This document shows positions 40,476-48,790 of a stretch of DNA of 64,000 nucleotides, in pieces. The position numbers and the translations under genes are program-made. This stretch comes from Chitinophagales bacterium (lineage in GTDB: Bacteria > Bacteroidota > Bacteroidia > Chitinophagales > Saprospiraceae): NCBI GenBank assembly GCA_013299105.1, contig JAAFJY010000027.1:1-64000 (forward strand), written 5' to 3'. Every line of letters begins with the position of its first letter. Positions within the stretch are counted from its first letter, which is position 1. A model generated the notes under the pieces. The model saw nothing but the letters and a program-made list of their open reading frames with translations. It had not been told where the DNA came from and made no database searches.

Positions 40476-41114
40476 ATGGAAAACATCAAACTCGCCATCG
40501 TCGAAGACGATCCCCTGATTCGGGAAAGTCTGGAAAATTTTCTACAGGAGCACCCAGCCATAAGCATCAGCTTGGTGAAGGGTAGCATGGAGGCCTTTTT
40601 GGAGGCCATCAAGGATGCAGATCGGCAAAAACTTGATGTGTTGCTGCTTGACATCGAGCTGCCCGGCATGTCGGGTATTCAAGGCATTTACCACATCCGC
40701 CAAAAGTACCCTGAACTGGACATTGTGATGCTCACGACCTTTGAAGAGGAAGAAATGATTTTCAACGCTTTGTGCGCGGGCGCTTGCTCTTACATTTCCA
40801 AAAGAACGCCGCTGGCCACTATCCGGGAGGCGGTGTTTACGGTGCACCGGGGTGGTTCGTACATGTCGCCCTCCATTGCCCGCAAAATTGCACAGCATTT
40901 CATGCCCAAAGAACAAACCGACCACGAATTGCTGTCGCTACGCCAAAAAGAAATCGTTCGGGGAATTGTGGATGGCCTGAGTTATAAAATGATAGCCGAT
41001 CGGCTCAACATCTCCATCGACACGGTGCGTGACCACATCAAACGTATTTATCGCGCCCTGGAAGTGAACAGCAAGGCAGAAGTGATTCGGAAGTCGCTGG
41101 ATGGAGAGATATGA
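40476..41114 (+). CDS. NarL/FixJ-type response regulator
   Basis: A 212-residue two-domain regulator. The receiver domain has acidic residues EDD at 10-12, the phosphorylated Asp59 in LLLDIELPGMSG, a Thr in MLTTFEEE and the Lys in SYISKRTPLA. The C-terminal LuxR-type helix-turn-helix shows LSLRQKEIVRGIVDGLSYKMIADRLNIS-type sequence and TVRDHIKRIYRALEVNSK. The partner is almost certainly the HisKA_3 kinase at 42182. The ATG at 40476 agrees with family starts; the 53-codon extension upstream crosses the repeat and promoter. Likely autoregulated through the palindrome at 40425. Confidence 0.93.
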   Translation: MENIKLAIVEDDPLIRESLENFLQEHPAISISLVKGSMEAFLEAIKDADRQKLDVLLLDIELPGMSGIQGIYHIRQKYPELDIVMLTTFEEEEMIFNALCAGACSYISKRTPLATIREAVFTVHRGGSYMSPSIARKIAQHFMPKEQTDHELLSLRQKEIVRGIVDGLSYKMIADRLNISIDTVRDHIKRIYRALEVNSKAEVIRKSLDGEI

Positions 41115-41236
41115 TGATTGTAACTGCTTTTTCTTTGCCTAATGAACCGCAATAAATCGGCGGCAATTGACACTGCGATTTTTCAGATTCATCAGAGCAT
41201 GTTTAAAACACACTCTTAAATAAAACACCTTAAACC

Positions 41237-42016
41237 ATGATTTTTCACGCACCTGAAGACCCTGGCCAGAGTCTCAAATTTCAAGAAGCCCAAGATTTGA
41301 TGGAAAACAACCGCATCAAATCAAAATTGCACGCCCTACGGCTTTACTGGACTTTTTTGCCTCAAGACTTGCTCAAGGACCTGCTGGCGGAACCCAATTG
41401 CGTGGGCGTCCGCTTGTACAATGCCTTTCGCGAAGCCAGTACCTGCGTTGTGGTTGGCGTTTTGGCCGACGGTTCCGAAATCCAGGAAACTCAGGATGGG
41501 CAATCCGGTTATGTTTTGGTCAGTTTTAAGTCGGGTTTTGATGAGGACCAGGGCATTGACGAATTGCAAACGAACAGGGTGCCACGCCTTGATGCGGGCC
41601 TAGCAGTGCGCACTTCTTGGGGGGTATTAACTGGAGGGGGCTTGCGCACGCCAGATTTTAGTTTTGCCTCTTTTTTTAGTCGCGACGCTATCCAGGCTTT
41701 GTTGAAGCCCCAGGGCTGCAACGGGGTCAATTTTTATGTGGTTGGGATGTTGAAAAAAGGCAAGTTTCCTTTTACTCACCTGGCTGTTTCGGCTCAACAC
41801 GAATCTGAAGCGAAGCGCGTAGGGCACTTAGGGCAGGTGGCCGTATGCATTCTTTGCCCCAAGCCCTGTCCACAGCACTGTGCAGCAGACACTGAGACCG
41901 AGGCCGCGCCGAAAGAAGCGCTTGCCGAAGCTGAAGTGGTGTTGGCTGCCCCGAAAATCACCTCGGTGATGCGGACGGAAAGCGATGAAGCCAAGTACCT
42001 GCTGAATTGGATGTAA
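41237..42016 (+). CDS. Unknown protein with two related halves
   Basis: A 259-residue soluble protein. Residues about 41-80 (FLPQDLLKDLLAEPNCVGVR, then YNAFREASTCVVVGVL) and 146-185 (FSRDAIQALLKPQGCNGVNF, then YVVGMLKKGK) are similar, so the protein is an internal duplication of a ~100-residue domain. The tail has a cysteine group (CILCPKPCPQHC) and an Ala/Glu-rich stretch. It lies between the regulator and kinase genes and could be an accessory part of that signalling system. I do not recognise the family. Confidence 0.6.
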   Translation: MIFHAPEDPGQSLKFQEAQDLMENNRIKSKLHALRLYWTFLPQDLLKDLLAEPNCVGVRLYNAFREASTCVVVGVLADGSEIQETQDGQSGYVLVSFKSGFDEDQGIDELQTNRVPRLDAGLAVRTSWGVLTGGGLRTPDFSFASFFSRDAIQALLKPQGCNGVNFYVVGMLKKGKFPFTHLAVSAQHESEAKRVGHLGQVAVCILCPKPCPQHCAADTETEAAPKEALAEAEVVLAAPKITSVMRTESDEAKYLLNWM

Positions 42017-42171
42017 TAGACTTCACAACCATTGTTTATAGAGCCTATTAACGAGCCTCGGTTGACGAAAAGCTGCCCCAAATTTGTCTCGAAACCACTG
42101 CCCTAAGTTTTTACACTAATTCTCGTTTATCTACAATTTTGTTGTAATTTCAGGGGGACAAATTCAGGCAG

Positions 42172-42179
42172 TAAATTTG
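42172..42179 (+). promoter_or_regulatory. -7 box TAAATTTG at the kinase start
   Basis: An exact TAnnTTTG match ending 2 nt before the ATG at 42182. If used, the message would begin at or inside the start codon, and translation might start at Met7 (42200), which directly precedes the signal-like hydrophobic segment. Confidence 0.35.
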
Positions 42180-42181
42180 CT

Positions 42182-45100
42182 ATGCGGCACCTAAAACAAA
42201 TGTTTTTCATCGGATTGTTGGGAATGGTAGGGACCTGTTTTGGTCAATACCATTCCCAACTCCATTTTCGGCGGCTGTCTAGAGAGAATGGCCTTGCGCT
42301 CAGCGAAAATACCTTTGTTTTCCAGGATTACTATGGCCTTACGTGGTTCAATTCCCGCGAGGGGCTGAACTGTTTCAACGGGCATACCATCCAGAAATTT
42401 GCTAAATTGAGTGGGCAACTCCTCACAGGCGCTTGCCTGGAGGACCCTGACCACAACCTCTGGTTTTCGACGCTCGAAGCCGTTTATTGCTACCGACGCA
42501 AGACGGGGGCCTTTCAGCGATACCAGTTGGCCCAACCCGGGAAAACGGCTCTCAAGTCGGCTTACTATGCTTTTCATTTGGATGAACAAGGCTTTCTATG
42601 GGTACAACTTGGCGGCAGCGTGCAAGGTTTTTTGTACCTCTTCAACACCCGAAATGGCACTTTTTCGCCAAAATTCCCCCTGCCTGGCGACCTGTGCTAC
42701 CTGCTTAAAGACCGAGCAGGAAAGCCCAAAACCATTGTTTCGACCAAGCGCCCCGAAGGTTGGGGATTGTTGTTGACCGATGTACAAAGCGGACGAGGAG
42801 CATGGAAAACGTTCCAAGTCTATTCAAACGGTAAACGCCCCCGTTACCCGGTTTATACCAATAGCGTCTATGTCGAGGGTGACAGCGTCATCTGGGCAGC
42901 AGTGTACGATGGAATTGGGGTCTATTTTCCCAAAAAAGGCCAGGCTATTATCGCTATCGGTCGGCACCCTGACCTAAAGATTGAAGGCCAGGGCATCGGC
43001 GAAATTTGGTCCCTTGCACCTTACGGTAAGCACCACCTGCTGGCCTCAACCGAAGAAGCGGGACTCTTGCTTTTTGACAAACGCAGCTTGCAGTTTGTGG
43101 ACCAAATACTGGCTGACCAAAACACGCCCTTTGGCCTGAAAAGCAACGCGCTAAAAGAAATGTACCTCTCGCCACAGCAAAATCTTTGGGTTACTGAAAT
43201 TAACCAAGGGCTTTCTTTTACCAATTTGCAAGGACAAAAATTCAAAACCTTGCCTAGCGCTAATGGCAAGTCTTTTGTCAGTATCTTCGAAGACCAAGGA
43301 CAGCGAATGTGGTGCAGCACACAGGATTCAGGATTGTATGTGTTCAATCACCAAGGCCAACTGTTGTACCATACCAATCGCTATGACAACCCTGGCAACC
43401 CAGCCGAGTCCACGATGTTGCCTATCCATGCATTTTTTGAAATCGGCAAAAATGATTTGTGGGGCTTGTACCTACAAAACCTCCTGCGCTGGGATGCCAA
43501 TAAAAAGCTGTTTCACTACGAAGGCGCTTACACCATCAGGCATCCCAGCGAAAAGGTGAACCCGCTCCAAAACCGGGCGGGAAAAATGATCCTGTCGGTC
43601 GGTAACGAACTGCTGGAACTTCACATCAAGCAACAACAACCCGAATACCAAACCTTCTTGGACCTTAGCCCTTGGCGGGTGCAACTCATCACAAACCTTT
43701 TTCAGGACTCCCGTGGACAGTATTATCTAGCCGACAACTACCGCCGCCTGCTCCTGGTGAAGGAACAAAATGATGCCGCCAGCCTGGTGCGCGATTTTGA
43801 GCACTTCGGTGAATGCCACGCTTTTTACGAAGACCAAAACCGGGTGTGGATTGCGGGCAGCAAAGGCTTGTTCAGTTTGCAGCCAGGCGGTGCCCCACAG
43901 GCGGCACCTGGACTACCCGCCGAGACCTTCTATACAGTCATTCCCGATGGCAAGGGCTATCTTTGGTTGAGTAGCAACAATGGCTTGTTGCGTTACCATC
44001 CGGTGCAGCGGCGTTGGGACCGTTTTTCGCAGGCTGATGGCCTCCAAAGCCAGGGATTTGCCCCCCGTGCCTGGCACAAGGCCTCCAATGGCGAAATTTG
44101 GTTGGGCGGGCCCAATGGTTTGAATGTTTTTCATCCCGATTCCATCAAAAATGAAGCGGGCTTCCCGCCACTGATGATTGACCACATCAAGGTCAACGAC
44201 GTAAATTATCAAGCTGGGCAAAATACCTTGACGCTCCAGCGCATCCCTCGACTCGGTCAGCAAGAAAATACCCTTTCCTTTGATTTTTTGGCAGTTGAGT
44301 ACCAAGATCCTGGAGCTATTCGATTGAAGTACCGCCTGCGCGGGCAGGATGAGGCCTGGATTGAAACCTCCAATCCGGGCTTTGTGCGCTTTTCCAAACT
44401 ACCGCCTGGGGCTTACACCCTGGAATGCCTGGCGACCAATGCCGATGGTATTTGGATGCCAGGGTCAATGGCTAAGAAATTAGCTTTCTTTATTCCTACC
44501 CCTTGGTGGCGCACTTGGTGGTTCTATATCTTTTGCATGGCTACCACTGCGGCCATTGCATACGGTATTTTCGCCTATCGTTTGCAACAAGCCTTAAAAA
44601 TTGAGCGCATCCGGGTGCGCATCTCCAGTGATTTGCACGACGATGTAGGCACAATATTGTCTGGCCTCGCCATGCAATCCGAAATCCTGGAATTGAGCGC
44701 TCCCGAACCCAGCAAACCCAAGCTTCGCCGCATCAGCGAATTGAGCCGCAGCGCCATGTCGCGGATGCGTGATACAGTATGGGCCATCGACGCCCGCAAA
44801 GACAAGCTCGAAAACCTGATCGACCGCATGCGCGAGCACGCCGAAGAAACCCTTACGCCCCGTGACATCCTGCTCGACTTGCAAGTGGATGATTTGGCCC
44901 TGACTAAAAACATGCCCTCCCAAATTCGGCAGGCGCTTTACCTGATCTATAAAGAAGCAGTTACCAATTGTGCGAAGCATTCCAAGGGCGATAAAGTACA
45001 AGTAAGGCTGCAAAAAATTGGTGCCAAGGGCCTGGAGATGTCCATTCATGACAATGGTGTGGTCATGCAAAAAAATTATAAAACTACTGGCCTGGGTTTG

Positions 45101-45199
45101 TCCAGCATGCACCTGCGCGCCCAGCAAATTGGGGCTGATTTTTCGATCGACACGGCCAATGGCTTTCTGATCACCGTGAAAATTCCACGTTTTTCCTAA
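42182..45199 (+). CDS. Two-component sensor kinase with beta-propeller sensor (Reg_prop/Y_Y_Y/HisKA_3)
   Basis: A 1005-residue membrane kinase. It has a signal segment (FFIGLLGMVGTCFGQ), about 650 residues of Reg_prop beta-propeller repeats (DYYGLTWFNSREGLNCFNG, DQGQRMWCSTQDSGLYVFN, KGYLWLSSNNGLLRYHP and others), and a Y_Y_Y domain around LKYRLRGQDEAWIETSNPGF. One transmembrane helix follows near 785, then HisKA_3 with DLHDDVGT (His819) and a HATPase_c domain (YKEAVTNCAKHS, TTGLGLSSM). Such sensors often detect glycans or surface signals. No receiver or AraC domain is fused; the separate regulator at 40476 is the likely target. Confidence 0.93.
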   Translation: MRHLKQMFFIGLLGMVGTCFGQYHSQLHFRRLSRENGLALSENTFVFQDYYGLTWFNSREGLNCFNGHTIQKFAKLSGQLLTGACLEDPDHNLWFSTLEAVYCYRRKTGAFQRYQLAQPGKTALKSAYYAFHLDEQGFLWVQLGGSVQGFLYLFNTRNGTFSPKFPLPGDLCYLLKDRAGKPKTIVSTKRPEGWGLLLTDVQSGRGAWKTFQVYSNGKRPRYPVYTNSVYVEGDSVIWAAVYDGIGVYFPKKGQAIIAIGRHPDLKIEGQGIGEIWSLAPYGKHHLLASTEEAGLLLFDKRSLQFVDQILADQNTPFGLKSNALKEMYLSPQQNLWVTEINQGLSFTNLQGQKFKTLPSANGKSFVSIFEDQGQRMWCSTQDSGLYVFNHQGQLLYHTNRYDNPGNPAESTMLPIHAFFEIGKNDLWGLYLQNLLRWDANKKLFHYEGAYTIRHPSEKVNPLQNRAGKMILSVGNELLELHIKQQQPEYQTFLDLSPWRVQLITNLFQDSRGQYYLADNYRRLLLVKEQNDAASLVRDFEHFGECHAFYEDQNRVWIAGSKGLFSLQPGGAPQAAPGLPAETFYTVIPDGKGYLWLSSNNGLLRYHPVQRRWDRFSQADGLQSQGFAPRAWHKASNGEIWLGGPNGLNVFHPDSIKNEAGFPPLMIDHIKVNDVNYQAGQNTLTLQRIPRLGQQENTLSFDFLAVEYQDPGAIRLKYRLRGQDEAWIETSNPGFVRFSKLPPGAYTLECLATNADGIWMPGSMAKKLAFFIPTPWWRTWWFYIFCMATTAAIAYGIFAYRLQQALKIERIRVRISSDLHDDVGTILSGLAMQSEILELSAPEPSKPKLRRISELSRSAMSRMRDTVWAIDARKDKLENLIDRMREHAEETLTPRDILLDLQVDDLALTKNMPSQIRQALYLIYKEAVTNCAKHSKGDKVQVRLQKIGAKGLEMSIHDNGVVMQKNYKTTGLGLSSMHLRAQQIGADFSIDTANGFLITVKIPRFS

Positions 45200-45215
45200 A
45201 AAACTCAGCACCTGT

Positions 45216-45231
45216 CCACATCAAAATGTGG
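45216..45231. promoter_or_regulatory. Palindrome CCACATCAAAATGTGG, second candidate response-regulator site
   Basis: It is followed by TTGC as at 40441-40444 and starts 39 bp before the CATTTTTG box at 45255-45262. The exact repetition of sequence and spacing ties the promoter of the post-kinase genes to the promoter of the regulator gene. Confidence 0.6.
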
Positions 45232-45254
45232 TTGCAACAGGGGCGTAAGGCCCG

Positions 45255-45262
45255 CATTTTTG
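45255..45262 (+). promoter_or_regulatory. Degenerate -7 box CATTTTTG
   Basis: C replaces the first T of TAnnTTTG. It is 43 nt before the ATG at 45306, leaving a normal leader. Confidence 0.45.
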
Positions 45263-45305
45263 TAAGGTAAACCAGCATCAAAAACACCTTACAAAATAAC
45301 CCGTT

Positions 45306-45932
45306 ATGCGACTACTCCCACGTTTCGTTCAGCTTTCCCAAGCGCAGGATTTAAACCATTTTTCAAGCGCCTACACCGAATGTTCCGGTTTTGAGGTAAA
45401 GCGTGATTACTACGAACTCAATCAAGTTTTTGCCATCTATTGGCGGCAGCGCATGCTTGGCGGTTTTGTACTCGGCAGCGGTGAAACGCTGCGTACCCTG
45501 GAAGTTTTTGTGAGCGAGGAACAACGTGCCGCCCTCTGCGACCAAGTGAACTCAGGACTCTCTCACACCGAGATGTGTTGCTTCTGGATGGAACCGGAGG
45601 CCCGCAAAAAAGCTTGGCTCAATTTTTACGTTTGGGCCTGCGTAGCCTATGCGCTCAGGTTTTTTGGGTCTCAACAACTCATTTTTGGCACCAACTCCGT
45701 ACGCCTAGCAGCCTTGTACAGCGCAACACCCAAATGCGTCCTGCTCCATGCCGACTACCTAAACCAAAAACAGACCTACGTCTTTACTGGTCCGCGCAAA
45801 CATTGCCTCCTCGGTGTGGCGCAAATCCTACTCTACAAGCTCAAGCGGGTGTTGAAGATCACCCACCGGCGACACCTGGCCAAAGTATTTACTGCGAACG
45901 GCGGATGCCATAAAACTTTTTTGTCGGAGTAA
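45306..45932 (+). CDS. Unknown protein, possibly GNAT-like fold
   Basis: A 208-residue protein without signal peptide. The alternation of strands in DYYELNQVFAIYWRQRMLGG and FVLGSGETLRTLEVFVSEEQ, then a helix and CCFWMEPEARKKAWLNFYVW, is reminiscent of N-acyltransferase folds, but no acetyl-CoA motif can be pointed out. The C-terminus is basic. Its promoter carries the palindrome shared with the response regulator, so it should belong to that regulon. Function not recognised. Confidence 0.55.
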   Translation: MRLLPRFVQLSQAQDLNHFSSAYTECSGFEVKRDYYELNQVFAIYWRQRMLGGFVLGSGETLRTLEVFVSEEQRAALCDQVNSGLSHTEMCCFWMEPEARKKAWLNFYVWACVAYALRFFGSQQLIFGTNSVRLAALYSATPKCVLLHADYLNQKQTYVFTGPRKHCLLGVAQILLYKLKRVLKITHRRHLAKVFTANGGCHKTFLSE

Positions 45933-46015
45933 TTCAGGTCGGCCTTTTTTGACCAAAAGGAGAGAGGCCTAAACTTTTATGATTCTCTTTAAACACACAC
46001 ATAAAACCTAATTGT

Positions 46016-47494
46016 ATGAAATTCAAGTTGCATTTTTATTTGCTTGCCTGCACCTCAAGGACTTTCCTGGTCTTGTGCCTGCTGTTGTTTTCCCTGCACT
46101 GCCTCTTGGCCCAAAATACCGTAGCCTTGCGGGCGGCCAACGGCCAATACGTTTGTGCAGAAGGAGGTGGGGGTGGCTCCGTGGTAGCCAATCGCAACAG
46201 TCGCGGAGCTTGGGAAACCTTGATTCTGGAAGACCGGGGCAATGGCCAGGTCTCTCTCCGAGCGCCCAGTGGTCATTACTTCTGCGCCGAAAACGGTGGG
46301 GGCTTTGAAATCGTTGCCAATCGCAGCGCTGTAGGTCCTTGGGAGCTTTTCACCCTGGAAAACCTGGGCAACAACCAGATTGCCCTGCGTGCAGCCAATG
46401 GCCAATACCTCTGCGCCGAAGGAAGCGGCGGCGGCCCGGTGGTGGCCAACCGCAATGCCCTAGGTGCCTGGGAAACCTTTACATTGGAAGGCACGCTCAA
46501 CCAACCCACCGCAACTACTCCTAGCACTACGCCCCAGGCTTCTCAAGCCATCCCGGACTCGGACATGTGCTGGGCTGCTTCTCAGCCACGTGGTGCCGGG
46601 ACCTTTCCCAACGAATGCGGCCCTAACGAGGAGTACCAAAATGGGCTTTGTTACACCAAATGCCAGCCAGGCTACTTTGGCGAAGGACCCGTTTGTTGGA
46701 AGCCTTGCCCTGATGGCTACCGCAACGACGGCGCTTTTTGCGCCAAGCCAGCTCCATACGGTCGCGGGGCAGGGTATCCTTGGAAATTTGGCGATGGGTT
46801 CAACCTCAGTTCGGCCAAGGCCCGCTGCGAAAAGGACAACCCCCAAGGCTGCGAACAATCGGGGGCGATAATGTACCCCAAGTGCCGTCCTGGTTTTCAT
46901 CCTGTGGGCTGTTGCATCTGCAGCCCCGATTGTCCAGCCGGATTTACCGACATCGGCGTTTCTTGCGCCAAACCCAGCTACGGACGTGGTGCTGGCACCA
47001 TTCCCAGAAACTGCGGCGGCGGAAAAGTGAACCAGGCTGGCCTTTGTTATGTGCCTTGTGGCGCTGGGTATCATGGCGTTGGTCCCGTATGTTGGGCCGA
47101 CGAATGCCCCGGTGTGTTTCCTATTCGCTGTGCTGCGGGCTGCGCAAAATCTTCTAACGACTGCCTGAGTGCCATTGTCAACCAGGTGATTACTCCGCTT
47201 GAAATGGTCGCCAACATCACGGGTATTGTTTTCTCTGGCGGCAGCTCGGCCGTAGCAAAAACCGCCGCCACAACCAGTGCCAAAACCATTGCCAAGGAAA
47301 GCATCAAAAGTCAATTGCAGCGCAAAGCCAAGGAAATTGGCAAAAACCTAGCCGAGGATGCTGCGGAGAATGCCGCCACAACTTTTTATGAAGCACAATT
47401 GACTGGGGAGTTCAGTTGGGAAGACCTTGATCCAACGGGTATCGCCAACGTGGTCAAGGCATTCAACAAGCCCTTGTGTAAAGACTTTAGGTAA
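46016..47494 (+). CDS. Secreted fascin-like/cysteine-rich protein
   Basis: A 492-residue exported protein (signal TFLVLCLLLFSLHCLLAQ). Residues about 35-155 hold three fascin-type units (ALRAANGQYVCAEGGGGGSV, LRAPSGHYFCAENGGG, ALRAANGQYLCAEGSGGG), likely one beta-trefoil. A Cys-rich middle follows, with units such as CQPGYFGEGPVCWKPCPDGY and CAKP...YGRGAG recurring three times. The C-terminal ~120 residues contain a small Ala/Gly-rich hydrophobic stretch and end LDPTGIANVVKAFNKPLC. The Cys-rich part resembles proteins known mainly from protists and algae as far as I recall. Fascin-like trefoils bind actin in eukaryotes or carbohydrates in other proteins; the role here is unknown. Confidence 0.7.
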   Translation: MKFKLHFYLLACTSRTFLVLCLLLFSLHCLLAQNTVALRAANGQYVCAEGGGGGSVVANRNSRGAWETLILEDRGNGQVSLRAPSGHYFCAENGGGFEIVANRSAVGPWELFTLENLGNNQIALRAANGQYLCAEGSGGGPVVANRNALGAWETFTLEGTLNQPTATTPSTTPQASQAIPDSDMCWAASQPRGAGTFPNECGPNEEYQNGLCYTKCQPGYFGEGPVCWKPCPDGYRNDGAFCAKPAPYGRGAGYPWKFGDGFNLSSAKARCEKDNPQGCEQSGAIMYPKCRPGFHPVGCCICSPDCPAGFTDIGVSCAKPSYGRGAGTIPRNCGGGKVNQAGLCYVPCGAGYHGVGPVCWADECPGVFPIRCAAGCAKSSNDCLSAIVNQVITPLEMVANITGIVFSGGSSAVAKTAATTSAKTIAKESIKSQLQRKAKEIGKNLAEDAAENAATTFYEAQLTGEFSWEDLDPTGIANVVKAFNKPLCKDFR

Positions 47495-47515
47495 ACTAGA
47501 CTTTATGTACTATTT

Positions 47516-47552
47516 GGAGGGGCGGCTTGGTCCTTGCAGCGCTTGCCCCTCC
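47516..47552 (+). terminator. Weak stem-loop between the fascin-like and thioredoxin genes
   Basis: GGAGGGGC (47516-47523) pairs with GCCCCTCC (47545-47552) around a 21-nt loop. No T-run follows, so read-through into the next gene is possible. Confidence 0.4.
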
Positions 47553-47577
47553 TAAAATCCTTCAACCCACGCCACTT

Positions 47578-48762
47578 ATGAAAACTTCTTGCATTGCCCT
47601 GTGCTGCCTTTTGGCCAGCGCATCCATCTTTGCCCAAGGCATTCGTTTTGAACCCGAAAACAATTCATGGCCGCAAGTACTGGAGAAGGCTCGGCAAACC
47701 AACAAGCTTATTTTTGTCGTCGCTTATTCCACCTCCTGTCACAATTGCCAGGAGATGCATGACCAGGTTTATCCCCTGCCTACCGTGGGCGAGACCTACA
47801 ATGAGCGTTATTTGAATGTAAAAATAGACGTGGACCGCGCCGAAGCTGCTGATTTTGCCTCGCAATACGGAATTTTAGCTTATCCGACCTACCTGTTTAT
47901 CGATGGTCAAGGCGAGCAGGTACACCGCAGCATGGGGGCTGATTCCGCAGAAAAATTCATTAAAATGGGCCAAAGGTCTCTTCTTCCGCAGCACCAGTTT
48001 TTTCCGCTTAAACAACGCTTTTTGCAAGGCGACCGCTCCTCGGTATTGCTCAAAGACTTGTGCCTCATGGTGATGAACCTGCAAGACCAGTCGCTGATGG
48101 ACACGATCCAGTCGGCCTATCTGGCCACCCAAAGCAATTGGTTGAGCCCTGAAAACCAGGAAGTGGTACTCAGTGGCCTGCACACCATTGAGCAAAAGCG
48201 CTTCTCCTTTTTGCTAAAACACAAGGCAGCTTTTATTGCGACTTATGACTCCGTTAAAATCAACAACCTGATCGAAAAAATTGTGCTGACCAGCCTGAGC
48301 CTAAAATCCTATAACCACGAGCAGGGCGATTTTGAATTGGCCAAAGCCCAAGCCTATGCGGCGCAATACCTGCCGCAGGATGTTTACGACCAATACCTCC
48401 TCTTATTTGAGTTCAACCAACACCTGCGAAAAAACGAAACCTTGGCTTTTCAACAAAAGGCCTGCCAGTATTTCGATACCTACCCTAGCTACAACCCCTA
48501 CTTGTACCACAACATCGCCCTGGCTTTTTATGAACAAACCGAGGACCAGGCCCTGTTGAGCAAGGCCCTGGACTGGTCCTTGAAAGCCCTGGCGCTCAAA
48601 AATCTGTACCAGTTTCACGACACGACCGCAGCCCTGTACTACAAACTTGGGCAGGTAGCAACAGCCAAAATTCATGTCCTGAAAGCCTTGGACCTAGCCA
48701 AAACAGAGGGCATTGAGCTGTCGGAAACCCTTGCTTTGTTGAAGAAAATAGAAGGGAAATAG
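47578..48762 (+). CDS. Exported thioredoxin-fold protein
   Basis: A 394-residue protein with a signal peptide (CIALCCLLASASIFAQ) and an N-terminal Thioredoxin_7-type domain: NKLIFVVAYSTSCHNCQEMH with the CHNC redox motif, and YGILAYPTYLFIDGQG with the cis-Pro. The remaining ~230 residues are helical, TPR-like. It should act in the periplasm as a disulfide reductase or isomerase. Coming right after the gene for a Cys-rich secreted protein, it may help that protein fold (inference). The ATG at 47578 is chosen; the upstream TTG at 47527 lies inside the preceding stem-loop. Confidence 0.87.
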   Translation: MKTSCIALCCLLASASIFAQGIRFEPENNSWPQVLEKARQTNKLIFVVAYSTSCHNCQEMHDQVYPLPTVGETYNERYLNVKIDVDRAEAADFASQYGILAYPTYLFIDGQGEQVHRSMGADSAEKFIKMGQRSLLPQHQFFPLKQRFLQGDRSSVLLKDLCLMVMNLQDQSLMDTIQSAYLATQSNWLSPENQEVVLSGLHTIEQKRFSFLLKHKAAFIATYDSVKINNLIEKIVLTSLSLKSYNHEQGDFELAKAQAYAAQYLPQDVYDQYLLLFEFNQHLRKNETLAFQQKACQYFDTYPSYNPYLYHNIALAFYEQTEDQALLSKALDWSLKALALKNLYQFHDTTAALYYKLGQVATAKIHVLKALDLAKTEGIELSETLALLKKIEGK

Positions 48763-48790
48763 CGGACTAGACAGCGAATTCCACGCTCCC

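Noticed and set aside
46460-47314. 284-codon open frame antisense to the Cys-rich secreted protein gene
   Set aside because: A shadow frame; the sense gene has a clear signal peptide and repeat structure.
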